A stretch of DNA of 64,000 bases from Oscillospiraceae bacterium HV4-5-C5C (GCA_012034405.1 JAAVLZ010000008.1:62001-126000); one strand, 5' to 3'; positions 25,449-34,872 are shown, counted from the stretch's first letter. A program made the numbers and translations. Notes: generated from the letters alone by a model not told the origin.

Positions 25449-25704
25449 ACAGATCACCGCAGTCCATCAGGTCTGCAAAAGCCGCAGATCGGTCAGCAGA
25501 CCAGTCACACCAACTCATCCTGTAACAACCCATCTTCTCATTTGGATTTGACCTGGAAAAGGCCATAAATAAGGTTCTGGCAGACACCGGGTTGGCGGCA
25601 GCTATACAGTTTGGCCAGGCAGCTTGCTTGCACTAACGTACTGCTCTCAAGCCAAACCCGGCCTGCCCCTTACGTCTTAAGCAAAGGCAGAAAGGATACC
25701 AGCT

Positions 25705-27063
25705 ATGGACTTACTCATTAAAAACGGCACGCTCATTTCAAGTCAGGGAAAAATCAAGGCTGATCTGGCTGTTGATGGCGAAAAAATCTCCGCGGTGGCC
25801 CAGTCAATTCCGACTGGCAGCGCTAAAAAAGTGATAGATGCGGACGGACTCTTTGTCCTGCCCGGTGCGATAGATGCTCACACTCATCTGGCTATGCCCT
25901 TTGGCGGCACCATATCTTCAGACGATTATTTTGCCGGCACCAGAGCTGCAGCCTGCGGCGGTACCACCACCGTTTTTGACTTCGCCATGCAGGATTTTGG
26001 CGAAAAGCTGACCGATACAGTCCTGAGACGGAACGCTCTGGCGGCGCCCCAGGCCGCGGTGGACTACGCGTTTCATGTGGCCATTAAGGACCTCAGGGAT
26101 GATCTGATCCACAGCCTCAGGGAGGCCGTAGACTTTGGCGTACCCTCCTTTAAAGTTTTCATGGTCTATGACTTTGGCGTCAGCGACGGCGACATGCTGC
26201 AGATCCTGCAGGAGGCCCGGGCCTGCGGCGCTCTGATCAGTGTCCACGCGGAAAACCGGGAAGTGATTGCCAGCCGGGTCAGTCAGTATCTGGCCGAAGG
26301 CCACGGTTCCGCCTGGTATCATTATCTGTCGCGGCCGGAATTTGTAGAGGCCGAAGCCGATGAGCGCGCCATCAGATGGGCCCGGGAAGCGGATACGCCG
26401 CTGTATATCGTACATCTGGCCAATCGCGAAGGGGTAAAGATTGTAGAAAAAGCCCGGGCGGAAGGCCTGACCGTATACGCGGAGACCTGCCCGCAATATC
26501 TGGAATTCACCTGTGACGTTTACAAACGCCCGGACGGCCGTAATTTTGTCTGTTCACCGCCCATGAAAGGCCAGGCCAGTCAGGACGAGCTCTGGGCTGC
26601 TATCAACCGGGGCGTGATCTCCACCATCGCAACTGACCACTGCCCCTTCCAGTCCTATGAAAAAGACTGGGGCAAGGATGACTTCACCAAAATCCCGAAT
26701 GGCTGCGCGGGTGTGGAAAATATGTTCCCTTATATGCTCAGCAAGGCGGGCGAAGGCCGGGTCAGCTACGAAAAAGTCATTGAGCTGTGCTGTGAAAACC
26801 CCGCCCGCATTTTTGGCTGTCAGACCAAGGGCGTCCTGGCGCCGGGTAAAGATGCTGATATTGTGCTGTATGATCCGCAGCAGGACTTCACCATCACACA
26901 GGACAAAATGCACTCTGACTGTGACCACACCATCTGGGAAGGCGTCAGCTTGCACGGCTATCCGCTGCAAACTTATTCCCGCGGCCGGCTGGTTTATGAC
27001 CGCGGCAGTTTTGTGGGGCAGGAAGGCTGGGGAAAACTGCTGAAACGCCGGCTGCAACCCTGA
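25705..27063 (+). CDS. hydA: Dihydropyrimidinase / hydantoinase
   Basis: A zinc amidohydrolase that opens 5,6-dihydrouracil to N-carbamoyl-beta-alanine, 452 residues. The metal site is complete: DAHTHL (His59, His61), the carboxylated Lys in SFKVFMVY (Lys150), VHAENRE, YIVHLAN and the Asp in ATDHCPF. It resembles D-hydantoinases and dihydropyrimidinases rather than dihydroorotase or allantoinase in the substrate loop, mainly by context. A GAAAGG ribosome binding site is present. It follows the importer genes after 256 bases and precedes a dihydropyrimidine dehydrogenase by 27, so it should be the second step of the reductive pyrimidine route. Confidence 0.93.
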   Translation: MDLLIKNGTLISSQGKIKADLAVDGEKISAVAQSIPTGSAKKVIDADGLFVLPGAIDAHTHLAMPFGGTISSDDYFAGTRAAACGGTTTVFDFAMQDFGEKLTDTVLRRNALAAPQAAVDYAFHVAIKDLRDDLIHSLREAVDFGVPSFKVFMVYDFGVSDGDMLQILQEARACGALISVHAENREVIASRVSQYLAEGHGSAWYHYLSRPEFVEAEADERAIRWAREADTPLYIVHLANREGVKIVEKARAEGLTVYAETCPQYLEFTCDVYKRPDGRNFVCSPPMKGQASQDELWAAINRGVISTIATDHCPFQSYEKDWGKDDFTKIPNGCAGVENMFPYMLSKAGEGRVSYEKVIELCCENPARIFGCQTKGVLAPGKDADIVLYDPQQDFTITQDKMHSDCDHTIWEGVSLHGYPLQTYSRGRLVYDRGSFVGQEGWGKLLKRRLQP

Positions 27064-27090
27064 TTTTTGGTGAAAGGAAGCATAGACAAC

Positions 27091-28635
27091 ATGACCAGCT
27101 TAAGCGCCGCCACTAAAATCACCGCAGATAAATTCCTGCAGCAAGAAGCAAACCGCTGCCTGTTGTGCTATCAGGCTGCCTGCACTCAGGCCTGTCCTAA
27201 GGGACAGGACCCTGGCCGGGCCTGCCTGCAGCTGCACTTTGGCAGCGCACAGACAGCAGCACCTTATCTGGCTGCGGAGGCTTGTCTGAATTGCAGCGCG
27301 CCCTGTCTTGAGGCCTGCCCGGTCCAGCCGGCTATCAGGCTGCCTGAACTGGCTATCCAGCTGCAGCCTCGTGATCAGCTTCCTGGCAGACCCATTCAGC
27401 CCGAGCAATTAAAAGCGGCGGATTTGTCTGTCCGCCTCCCGCAGCTCGGTCTCCGGGCAGCCAATCCCTTTTTACTTTCTTCGTCCGTAGTGGCATCAAA
27501 TTATGAAATGTGCGCCCGGGCTCTGAAGCAGGGCTGGGCCGGTCTGGTATACAAAACCAGCGGCTTTGTCCGCAGCCCGGAAGTTTCACCGCGCTTTGAC
27601 GCGCTGATGAACGAGAGCGGACATTTTGAAGGGTTCAGGAATCTGGAGCAAATTTCCGAGCACAGTCCTGAAGAGGATTTTGCCGCGCTTCGTCAGCTTA
27701 AGGACGTCTTCCCTGACAAGCTGATCGTTGCCTCAGTCATGGGCCAGACTGAAACTGAATGGACCAGGCTCTGCGCGATGGCTGAAGCTAGCGGCTGCGA
27801 CATGATTGAACTGAATTTTTCCTGTCCGCACATGTCCGCGCATGGTCTGGGCTCAGATGTGGGCGAAGATCCAAAGTTGGTTGAAGCCTTTACTCAGGCA
27901 GCCAGGCGGGGCACCAGGCTGCCGCTGATGGCCAAAATGACGCCTAACCTGGCTCACATTGCCATTCCGGCCAGGGCAGCGGTCCAGGGAGGCGCGGACG
28001 CGCTGGCCGCTATTAATACGGTCAAAAGCCTTTCCGGCTTCAACTGGACCTCTATCCTGAACGACCAATTGACCGCCAGGCCCTCGATTGCCGGCAGCAG
28101 CTCGGTTTCCGGTTATTCCGGCCGGGCCGTGAAACCGCTGGCTCTGCGGTTTATCTACGACCTGGCCAGTGATCCCTTACTCCGGGGAGTTCCGCTAAGC
28201 GCCACCGGCGGCATTGTGACCTGGCAGGACGCGCTGGACTTTATCCTGCTGGGCTCAGGCCTGCTGCAGATAACGACCGCGGTCATGCAATACGGTTACC
28301 GCATTATTGATGGTCTGACTGCGGGTCTGGCAGCATTTGTACTGCAGCAGCAAACCACCGTTCAGGAACTGCTGGGCCAGGGTCTGCCTTTGATTAAGGC
28401 CCCGGATCAGCTGGACCGGACCAGTACGGTATATCCATCCTTTCACCGGGAGCACTGTGTAGGCTGCGGCCGTTGTTATCTGTCCTGTGCCGACGGTGGT
28501 CATCAAGCCCTGAGCTTTGGCCCGGACCGACAGCCCCGCCTGGATGCCAGGCGCTGCGTCGGCTGCGGTTTGTGCTCATTAGTCTGTCCCAGCGGCGCGA
28601 TCCAAAGCAGCCGCCGGGTCCCCAGGCGGAATTGA
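27091..28635 (+). CDS. preA: Dihydropyrimidine dehydrogenase, PreA-like with fused N-terminal Fe-S domain
   Basis: Reduces uracil or thymine to the dihydro form, 514 residues. The start is the ATG at 27091 behind AAGGAAG. Residues 19-85 form the Cys-rich domain normally found at the front of PreT and of eukaryotic enzyme: Cys23, 26, 31, 35 and a second CxxCxxxCxxxCP cluster. Then comes the FMN barrel (SSSVVASNYEMC, IELNFSCPHM, MAKMTPN, SVSGYSGRAVKPLALR). At the end are two ferredoxin-like clusters, CVGCGRCYLSC and CVGCGLCSLVCP. The FAD and NAD(P)H domains of PreT are absent here, and no separate preT is found in the window. Electrons may come from ferredoxin or another partner, which is inference. 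Confidence 0.88.
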   Translation: MTSLSAATKITADKFLQQEANRCLLCYQAACTQACPKGQDPGRACLQLHFGSAQTAAPYLAAEACLNCSAPCLEACPVQPAIRLPELAIQLQPRDQLPGRPIQPEQLKAADLSVRLPQLGLRAANPFLLSSSVVASNYEMCARALKQGWAGLVYKTSGFVRSPEVSPRFDALMNESGHFEGFRNLEQISEHSPEEDFAALRQLKDVFPDKLIVASVMGQTETEWTRLCAMAEASGCDMIELNFSCPHMSAHGLGSDVGEDPKLVEAFTQAARRGTRLPLMAKMTPNLAHIAIPARAAVQGGADALAAINTVKSLSGFNWTSILNDQLTARPSIAGSSSVSGYSGRAVKPLALRFIYDLASDPLLRGVPLSATGGIVTWQDALDFILLGSGLLQITTAVMQYGYRIIDGLTAGLAAFVLQQQTTVQELLGQGLPLIKAPDQLDRTSTVYPSFHREHCVGCGRCYLSCADGGHQALSFGPDRQPRLDARRCVGCGLCSLVCPSGAIQSSRRVPRRN

Positions 28636-28645
28636 GGTCTCGCTT

Positions 28646-29845
28646 ATGTCTATTACCTTAAATCAATTGTGCTCCCAGGCTGAAACAAAATATCAGCTCA
28701 GATTAGTTGCCGGCCGCGACGGTCTGGATCATCTGGTCCGCTGGGTCCATATGGTAGAAGACCGCGATGTCCCCTTATTCTTGCACGGTCACGAGCTGGT
28801 CTTTACCACTGGTATCGGCCAGAAGGGTAACGGCTGGCTGCTGGATTTTGTCAAAAACCTGCAAAAGGCTCAGGCCGCGGGTCTGGTCGTCAATATCGGT
28901 CCATATATTGATTTTATCCCGACACCGGTCATTACTTACTGCCAGGAGAACCGTTTTCCGCTGTTCACCTTACCCTGGGAGGTGCGGATCATTGATATCA
29001 GCTATGTATTTTGCCGCCGGATCATTGCCGCTGAAGAAAATGAGCTCACCATGGCTCAGGCTTTCCGCCGTATATTGGAGGGACAGGATAAACGTGACAG
29101 TCAGGCGGTCTTTGACCGGGCGGGCTTACCGGAGGAGGGCAATTATACGCTGCTGCAGCTAGGGCTGTTTGATGATCAGGGCCAGGCCCTGGAACTTGAG
29201 TTGGCCGGCCAGGCTCTGGATCAGATTTACCAGCCGCTGGCGCGGGCCCGTTATCCTACCACGGTCTTTCCGCTGGAGCAGCGGCTGCTGGCCGTACGGC
29301 GAAACCTGAGTAAAAATGAACTGCGGCAGCTGCTGCAGCAGCTGGAAGCCGTCCGCGCCCGACTACCTCAGGGGTTTTATCTGCATATTGGCGTTTCAGA
29401 CCCCGGAGCCGGTCGCAGTGCCTGGCCCCGCGCTTACGACCAGGCCGGCAGTGCCTTGCAGGTCGCCTTGATGCGGCAGCAGTTTTACAGCATTTACTGC
29501 GACTGCGGCGTGTACAGTCTGTTGTTTGCCATTCATGATCCTGAAATTCTCAGACAGTTCTACAGCCGCACCCTGGGACCGTTACTGGATTTTGATCATA
29601 ACAATCACACGGACTATCTGCAGACGCTTCGCTCTTATCTGGAGCACCATGGTTCAGTACAGGAGACCGCGCTCAGTAGTCATGTCCACCGCAACACCAT
29701 CAATAACAAAATGAAAGCCATTAAAGAAATTCTGCATACAGAATTGACGGATGAAGATCGGATGAATTATTTACTGGCTTTCCATATTGCCAATATGGAA
29801 AGCCAGCGGAAAGCAGTCCAGATCTCAGACTCCGGACCATTTTGA
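28646..29845 (+). CDS. PucR family transcriptional regulator
   Basis: Activator of nucleobase catabolism, 399 residues. The N-terminal PucR domain covers about residues 1-125 (LRLVAGRDGLDHLVRWVHM, VFTTGIGQKGN). A GGDEF-like central part lies around 150-290. The C-terminal helix-turn-helix is near 335-385 (SYLEHHGSVQETALSSHVHR, then NTINNKMKAIKEIL). The family includes PucR of purine and regulators of uracil degradation in Firmicutes. It is placed in the middle of the catabolic operon, ten bases from each neighbour, and probably autoregulates it. GAGGT lies before the ATG. The effector may be a pathway intermediate. Confidence 0.9.
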   Translation: MSITLNQLCSQAETKYQLRLVAGRDGLDHLVRWVHMVEDRDVPLFLHGHELVFTTGIGQKGNGWLLDFVKNLQKAQAAGLVVNIGPYIDFIPTPVITYCQENRFPLFTLPWEVRIIDISYVFCRRIIAAEENELTMAQAFRRILEGQDKRDSQAVFDRAGLPEEGNYTLLQLGLFDDQGQALELELAGQALDQIYQPLARARYPTTVFPLEQRLLAVRRNLSKNELRQLLQQLEAVRARLPQGFYLHIGVSDPGAGRSAWPRAYDQAGSALQVALMRQQFYSIYCDCGVYSLLFAIHDPEILRQFYSRTLGPLLDFDHNNHTDYLQTLRSYLEHHGSVQETALSSHVHRNTINNKMKAIKEILHTELTDEDRMNYLLAFHIANMESQRKAVQISDSGPF

Positions 29846-29855
29846 GGAGGCATAA

Positions 29856-31178
29856 ATGGAAACACAAGAATTAAAGCAGTTAAGCCGGCGCTATGTCCTG
29901 CAATCCTGGTCCAGGCAACGCATGCTGGACCCCATTCCGGTTGATCATGGCGAAGGCCTTTATTTTTGGGACCTGGAGGGGCGCCGCTACAGCGACATGT
30001 CTTCCCAGCTGGTCAATTTGAATCTGGGCTTTAATAATCCTGCCATCGTAAAAGCCATCCAGGAGCAGGCCGCCCGTTACTGCTTTATCTCACCGGCTTA
30101 CGCCAGTCAGCCGCGGGCTGAACTGGCAGAAAAAATCATCCGCCTGCTGCCGGATAACATGGCTAAAGTATTCTTTACCAATGCCGGCGCGGATGCCAAT
30201 GAAAACGCGATCAAAATGGCCAGAATGTATACGGGCCGTTATAAAATATTTTCACGCTATCGTTCTTACCACGGTTCTACCTTTGGCGCGGGGAACCTCA
30301 CCGGAGAGCCACGTCGTTTTCCGCTGGAACCGGGCATTCCGGGCTTTATCAAATTTTTTGATCCCTATGTCTACCGGGAGAAAATCCGGTTTGATACCGA
30401 GGCTGACGCTACGGCCTACTATCTGGCCAAACTTCGCGAACAGCTGGAATATGAAGGACCGTCTCAGGTAGCCGCCATCGTGGTTGAGACGATTACCGGC
30501 TCCAATGGGGTCATCATCCCGCCGGAGGGCTATCTGCCCGGGGTCCGTCAGCTTTGCGATGAGTACGGCATTCTGCTAATATGTGACGAAGTCATGGCCG
30601 GCTTTGGACGGACCGGCAAAATGTTTGCCTTTGAGCATTTTGGCATCAAACCTGATCTGGTCACCTTTGCTAAAGGCGTTACCTGCGGATACGTGCCGCT
30701 GGGCGGTGTGGCAGTCAGCCAGAAAATAGCCGCTTACTTTGACGATCATCTGCTGTCCTGCGGTCTGACTTACAGCGGCCACCCCCTGGCCTGTGCGGCC
30801 GGTTGCGCCTGTGTTGATTATTACGCGCAGGCAAATATCCTGGATCATGTCCAGAAAAGCGGCGCTTACCTGAAACAGCAGCTGCTGGATATGAAAACCC
30901 GGCACCGCTGTGTGGGCGACGTGCGGGCGATCGGCTTATTTGCCGCGGTAGAGCTGGTTAAAGATCAGGCTACCCGTGAGCCGCTGGTGCCATATGGGCG
31001 GGATCCGGACGGCGTGATGCCGGGCATTATCGGCGCTTTGAAAAAGCGGGGCTTTATGACTTATTCGCATGAAAACATGATCCTGGTGGCCCCGCCCTTG
31101 ATCATTACCTGTGAACAGCTGGCAGAAGAGTTGCCTAAGCTGGATGCCGTCTTAAGTGAAGTTGACGCCGGGCTGTAA
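29856..31178 (+). CDS. Class III aminotransferase, probable beta-alanine aminotransferase
   Basis: A PLP-dependent omega-aminotransferase of 440 residues. The cofactor Lys is in FAKGVTCGY (Lys273); the Asp that contacts the pyridine nitrogen is in LICDEVMAGFGRTG (near 244); FTNAGADANENAIKMAR (near 107) binds the phosphate; YHGSTFGAGNLTG is also conserved. Homologues act on taurine, beta-alanine or gamma-aminobutyrate. Between PucR and the carbamoyl-beta-alanine hydrolase the likely reaction is beta-alanine plus a keto acid giving malonate semialdehyde. AGGAGG is 7 bases from the ATG. The acceptor and the natural donor are not settled by sequence. Confidence 0.88.
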   Translation: METQELKQLSRRYVLQSWSRQRMLDPIPVDHGEGLYFWDLEGRRYSDMSSQLVNLNLGFNNPAIVKAIQEQAARYCFISPAYASQPRAELAEKIIRLLPDNMAKVFFTNAGADANENAIKMARMYTGRYKIFSRYRSYHGSTFGAGNLTGEPRRFPLEPGIPGFIKFFDPYVYREKIRFDTEADATAYYLAKLREQLEYEGPSQVAAIVVETITGSNGVIIPPEGYLPGVRQLCDEYGILLICDEVMAGFGRTGKMFAFEHFGIKPDLVTFAKGVTCGYVPLGGVAVSQKIAAYFDDHLLSCGLTYSGHPLACAAGCACVDYYAQANILDHVQKSGAYLKQQLLDMKTRHRCVGDVRAIGLFAAVELVKDQATREPLVPYGRDPDGVMPGIIGALKKRGFMTYSHENMILVAPPLIITCEQLAEELPKLDAVLSEVDAGL

Positions 31179-31213
31179 CGGCCAGCGCCGCAAATATTCA
31201 GGAGGGAAAACAA

Positions 31214-32440
31214 ATGTATCAATGTGATTTAGCTCGTATGGATGAAAAAATCCGCTGTTTCAGCCAGTTCGGGGCCACCGGTCACGGCGGCATAACCCGC
31301 TTTTCCTTATCCCCGGCCGCACTGGAAGCCCGGGCGGAATTTAAAAAGCGCTGTGAGTCCCTGGGTATGACCGTCGTGTCTGATGATATGGCCAACCTAT
31401 ACGCGACCTTACCTGGCAGCGAAGACCTGCCGGCCATTGCTATGGGCTCCCATCTGGACTCTGTCCGTCAGGGGGGCAACTATGACGGCGTGCTGGGCGT
31501 GCTCACCGCGCTGGAAGCAGCCGAAACCGTGGTGCGTAACCACATCCCTCATCGCCACCCACTGAAAGTACTGGTCTGGACCAATGAGGAAGGCGCCCGT
31601 TTTGAGCCAGCCATGATGTCCTCCGGGGTCATTACCGGGAAGTTTTCCAAAGCAGCCATGCTGGCCTCAAAAGATAAAGAAGGCCAGACCTTTGGCGAAG
31701 CTCTGGAGGCCAGTGGCTATCAGGGCGATGAGGCTAACCGCTTTGACCCCCAAAAGAATACCGCGCTTTTTGAACTGCATATTGAACAGGGCCCGGTCCT
31801 GGAGGCAGAAAAGCTGAAAATCGGCGTGGTAGAAGGCGTCTGCGGGATGATTAATTATGAGTTCACCTTCCGCGGTCAGGCTGATCACGCCGGTACGACT
31901 CCCATGTCTTATCGTAAAGATGCCCTCTACGCTGCCGCTCTGTTCCTGATTAAGTTGCATGAAGAGCTGGATAAACTGGATTCAAAGCTGGTTTACACCA
32001 CCGGCAAAATATCTTGCCATCCGGATATTCACACCATTATCCCGGATGAGGTAAAAATCACGCTGGACGCGCGGCATCAGGATCCCGCAGTCATCGACCA
32101 GGTCATAGCCGTGATCAATCACTTACCCAGAACCTTTGCCGGCTGCAGCTGGAGTTATGAGGAAGCCTGGGCCCGTAAGACAGTGCAGTTCAGCCCGCAG
32201 CTGGTTGACCTGGTGGAGGCCAGCACCAAAGCCCTGGGCTATCCGTTCAAGCGGATGTACAGCGGTCCGGGCCATGATGCACAGTATCTGGCGGACCTTG
32301 TCCCGACAGCCATGATTTTTGTGCCGAGCGTAGACGGACACAGTCACTGCGAAGAAGAATACACGCCCACGGCCGACTGCCTGAATGGCGCGAATGTCTT
32401 GCTCAACGCGGTACTGATGCGGGATCAGGAGGAGGCATGA
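31214..32440 (+). CDS. Zn-dependent amidohydrolase, N-carbamoyl-beta-alanine amidohydrolase-like
   Basis: A peptidase-M20-fold enzyme of 408 residues that hydrolyses N-carbamoyl amino acids to the free amino acid, CO2 and ammonia. Metal ligands are visible in GSHLDSVRQGGNYDG (near residue 78), WTNEEGARF (near 121) and ELHIEQGPVLE (near 188); the dimerisation/lid part has GQADHAGTTPMSYRKDA, and SGPGHDAQYL with CEEEYTP near the C-terminus completes the signature. The family includes allantoate and carbamoyl-cysteine hydrolases, so only context points to beta-ureidopropionase. It would act after the dihydropyrimidinase. It overlaps the following alcohol dehydrogenase gene by ATGA. Confidence 0.9.
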   Translation: MYQCDLARMDEKIRCFSQFGATGHGGITRFSLSPAALEARAEFKKRCESLGMTVVSDDMANLYATLPGSEDLPAIAMGSHLDSVRQGGNYDGVLGVLTALEAAETVVRNHIPHRHPLKVLVWTNEEGARFEPAMMSSGVITGKFSKAAMLASKDKEGQTFGEALEASGYQGDEANRFDPQKNTALFELHIEQGPVLEAEKLKIGVVEGVCGMINYEFTFRGQADHAGTTPMSYRKDALYAAALFLIKLHEELDKLDSKLVYTTGKISCHPDIHTIIPDEVKITLDARHQDPAVIDQVIAVINHLPRTFAGCSWSYEEAWARKTVQFSPQLVDLVEASTKALGYPFKRMYSGPGHDAQYLADLVPTAMIFVPSVDGHSHCEEEYTPTADCLNGANVLLNAVLMRDQEEA

Positions 32441-33597
32441 GTCAGCTCTTTTTTACCGCCAGTCAGATTATCAGCGGCTCCGGAGCGGCGTCTGCCGCCC
32501 TGCCGGAGCTGCTGAAGCTGGGAAAAAGGCCGCTGGTGGTCTCAGGTCCGCGGGTATCCGCCACGCCCGCGGCGCAGACCTATCTGTTTCAATTGAAGGA
32601 AGCAGGCCTGGACTGCAGCTTGTTTACCGGTATAAGCGGAGAGCCTGATAGTCAGATGGTCCTGCTGGGCTGTCAGGCTTACCGCTTGAACCGCTGCGAT
32701 TTTGTCCTGGGTTTAGGCGGCGGCAGTGCGCTGGACGCGGCCAAAGCCATAGCGTTACTGGTGCGGCAGCCAGTCAGGCTGGCGGATTTGGCGGGTCAGA
32801 CAGTCAGGCTGGAGCGCGTGCCGTTGGCCGCGCTGCCCACCACCGCCGGTACCGGTTCCGAAGTGACCCAATTCACGGTCATTACGGATCTGGACACTCA
32901 GGTCAAGATGCTGCTGAAGGGACCGGCTTTTATGCCTGATCTGGCCATCTGTGATCCTGATTTCAGCCTTGATTTGCCGACTGCAGTCACATGCTACAGC
33001 GGATTGGACGCACTCACCCACGCGCTTGAGGCCTATACCTCCCGTAAAGCCCAGCCGCTGAGTGACGCGCTGGCGCTGGACGCGGTCAGCCGCCTGTTTC
33101 AGGGGTTGCCGGCCGCGCTCCAGCATCCCGGTGACCCTGAGCTGCGGGCCAGTCTGCTGACAGCCGCCACAGAAGCCGGGATGGCCATCAACAACGCCTC
33201 CGTCACCTTAATCCATGGTATGAGCCGTCCCCTGGGCGCGCTCTTTCATGTACCGCACGGGCTGTCAAACGCCATGCTCTTACCCTTAGGTCTATCCTAT
33301 GCCTGGCCCGGCGCGCCGCAGCGCTTTGCCGCGCTCAGCCGGGCCGCCGGTCTGGCGGAGTCCCGGACAGACGACTGTCAGGCCTGTGAAGCCCTGATGG
33401 AGGGCCTGCGTGAGCTGAACCGGCTTTGTGCCATTCCTGGTCCGGCAGCCTACGGCCTGGACCGCCAGACCTTTATGGCTGTCAAGGAAAAAATGGCCCG
33501 GGACGCGCTGGCCAGCGGCAGTCCGGCCCAGACGATCCGGCCGGTGGATCAGGCAGCGATCCTGCAGATCTATGACCAGCTATGGCTTCATGAATAG
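32437..33597 (+). CDS. Iron-containing alcohol dehydrogenase, possible malonate-semialdehyde reductase
   Basis: A group III iron-dependent NAD(P)-linked dehydrogenase of 386 residues. The dinucleotide loop is GGGSALDAAKAIALL (near residue 88), TTAGTGSEVTQF (near 137) contacts the cofactor, and the metal ligands lie in ALTHALEAYTS (near 190) and MSRPLGALFHVPHG (near 265). It is the last gene of the pyrimidine operon and coupled by ATGA to the amidohydrolase. With an upstream beta-alanine aminotransferase, reduction of malonate semialdehyde to 3-hydroxypropionate is the natural assignment, as known for some Firmicute reductive pyrimidine clusters. The substrate is inferred, not visible. Confidence 0.88.
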   Translation: MSQLFFTASQIISGSGAASAALPELLKLGKRPLVVSGPRVSATPAAQTYLFQLKEAGLDCSLFTGISGEPDSQMVLLGCQAYRLNRCDFVLGLGGGSALDAAKAIALLVRQPVRLADLAGQTVRLERVPLAALPTTAGTGSEVTQFTVITDLDTQVKMLLKGPAFMPDLAICDPDFSLDLPTAVTCYSGLDALTHALEAYTSRKAQPLSDALALDAVSRLFQGLPAALQHPGDPELRASLLTAATEAGMAINNASVTLIHGMSRPLGALFHVPHGLSNAMLLPLGLSYAWPGAPQRFAALSRAAGLAESRTDDCQACEALMEGLRELNRLCAIPGPAAYGLDRQTFMAVKEKMARDALASGSPAQTIRPVDQAAILQIYDQLWLHE

Positions 33598-33624
33598 ATG
33601 ACCAGCCAGACGAGCTGGCACCGC

Positions 33625-34704
33625 TTATATTTCCCAGGCGCTTTTGATCTGGTCGCGCCCGATGTCCTTGGCCACATATACGGCCTGATCCGCCTGAATC
33701 ATCAGCTGTTCAAACCCATCCGCCGATGTCTGTGAACTGAAAGCTACGCCAATACTGAGCGTCACCCGACTGTCGCTCAGGTTGGCGTTTTTTATATCCT
33801 GCTGCAGTTCACCGGCTATACTCAACAAGTCAGCCCGGCTATAACCATAGAGCAAAGCAATGAACTCATCTCCCCCATATCGGTAAAACCGAAGATGGTA
33901 GGTCTGATTGTACCGCTGCATCACCCGGCCGATTGCCCGCAGGCAGTCATCTCCAGCCTTGTGCCCCAGACTGTCATTGATATATTTGAAATGATCCACA
34001 TCTGTCATCAGGATTCCAGAGGGCCGGTCGGTGATCTGATCTCCCATACTCTTAAGATGCTCGTATAGTTTTCGTCGATTATACAGGCCCGTCAGGACAT
34101 CAGTCGATTTTTCAATGGTCAGCTGCCGCTGAGCGTCATAGAGCTCCAACCGGGTCTGATTGACCAGACGGCCAATAAAACTGCCCAGCACGCCCGCACA
34201 GAGACAGTTAATGGCATCGTCCAGAGCATAACGAGGCTTGAGATAAGCAGCTAACAGGGTGTGCAGCAAGAGCCAAAAGATCAGATAGGCGGACACCCTG
34301 CGGGGCTGATCAATAAAACTCAGCGGCATCAGGATAAACCCTGCCAACAGGACTGTCGCTCTCATGTTGGGCGAATGATACACACTTAAATAGATCCCCA
34401 GCAGAAACAGGACTGAAAAGGCTGCGTAAAGGCCTTGCAGGGTGGCAGCCTGAAACCGTTTGAATCGCGATAGACTATATAACCCCAAAAATGCGGCCAG
34501 CGCGCTGAGATAGGCCGGCAACGCCGCTGCTTTGGTATTACTGAATGGCACCGCGGCTATAGGCAGCAACATCAGAACCCAGCCGATCAGCAGCAAAGAT
34601 GGCAGCATACGCTGGTTATAAGCTTTTACCGCTTCCCGGTTCGCCGTTACCAGCTGATCATATTTTTGCTGTTTCCATAACAGCCTGGTTCTCTTAAGCA
34701 TCAT
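33625..34704 (-). CDS. Membrane diguanylate cyclase (GGDEF)
   Basis: Makes cyclic di-GMP. Residues about 25-170 contain five or six hydrophobic helices; residues 195-359 form a GGDEF domain with STDVLTGLYNRRK, the active-site YGGDEFIALL (near residue 277) and LSIGVAF. All catalytic residues appear present. An RxxD inhibitory site is not seen just before the active site, so product inhibition may be lacking. It lies opposite to the histidine phosphatase and ends 27 bases from the pyrimidine operon stop. Its N-terminal membrane part has no recognised ligand domain, so the signal is unknown. Confidence 0.92.
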   Translation of the reverse strand: MMLKRTRLLWKQQKYDQLVTANREAVKAYNQRMLPSLLLIGWVLMLLPIAAVPFSNTKAAALPAYLSALAAFLGLYSLSRFKRFQAATLQGLYAAFSVLFLLGIYLSVYHSPNMRATVLLAGFILMPLSFIDQPRRVSAYLIFWLLLHTLLAAYLKPRYALDDAINCLCAGVLGSFIGRLVNQTRLELYDAQRQLTIEKSTDVLTGLYNRRKLYEHLKSMGDQITDRPSGILMTDVDHFKYINDSLGHKAGDDCLRAIGRVMQRYNQTYHLRFYRYGGDEFIALLYGYSRADLLSIAGELQQDIKNANLSDSRVTLSIGVAFSSQTSADGFEQLMIQADQAVYVAKDIGRDQIKSAWEI

Positions 34705-34842
34705 TCTACCTCAGCAGAGCGCTGTCTGTCGCTGACTTAATACCAACTTATCTCATTTATAATATAAATATAACATAAGCAACGCTTTATGCAGTTTCGC
34801 CAGTAACGCTTCTCACTATTATTATCAATGACTGTTTGCCCC

Positions 34843-34872
34843 TTGCCGGATCCGGACTGGCTACACTATATT
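34843..34872 (+). promoter_or_regulatory. Candidate promoter of the histidine phosphatase gene
   Basis: TTGCCG (34843-34848) and TATATT (34867-34872) are separated by 18 bases; the start codon is 62 bases downstream. The -10 is good, the -35 moderate. The flanking AT-rich stretch 34739-34800 likely carries the divergent promoter for the GGDEF gene. Confidence 0.45.

Noticed and set aside
33598-33624. Bidirectional terminator between the alcohol dehydrogenase and the GGDEF gene
   Set aside because: Only a five-base CCAGC/GCTGG stem is present; too weak to call.
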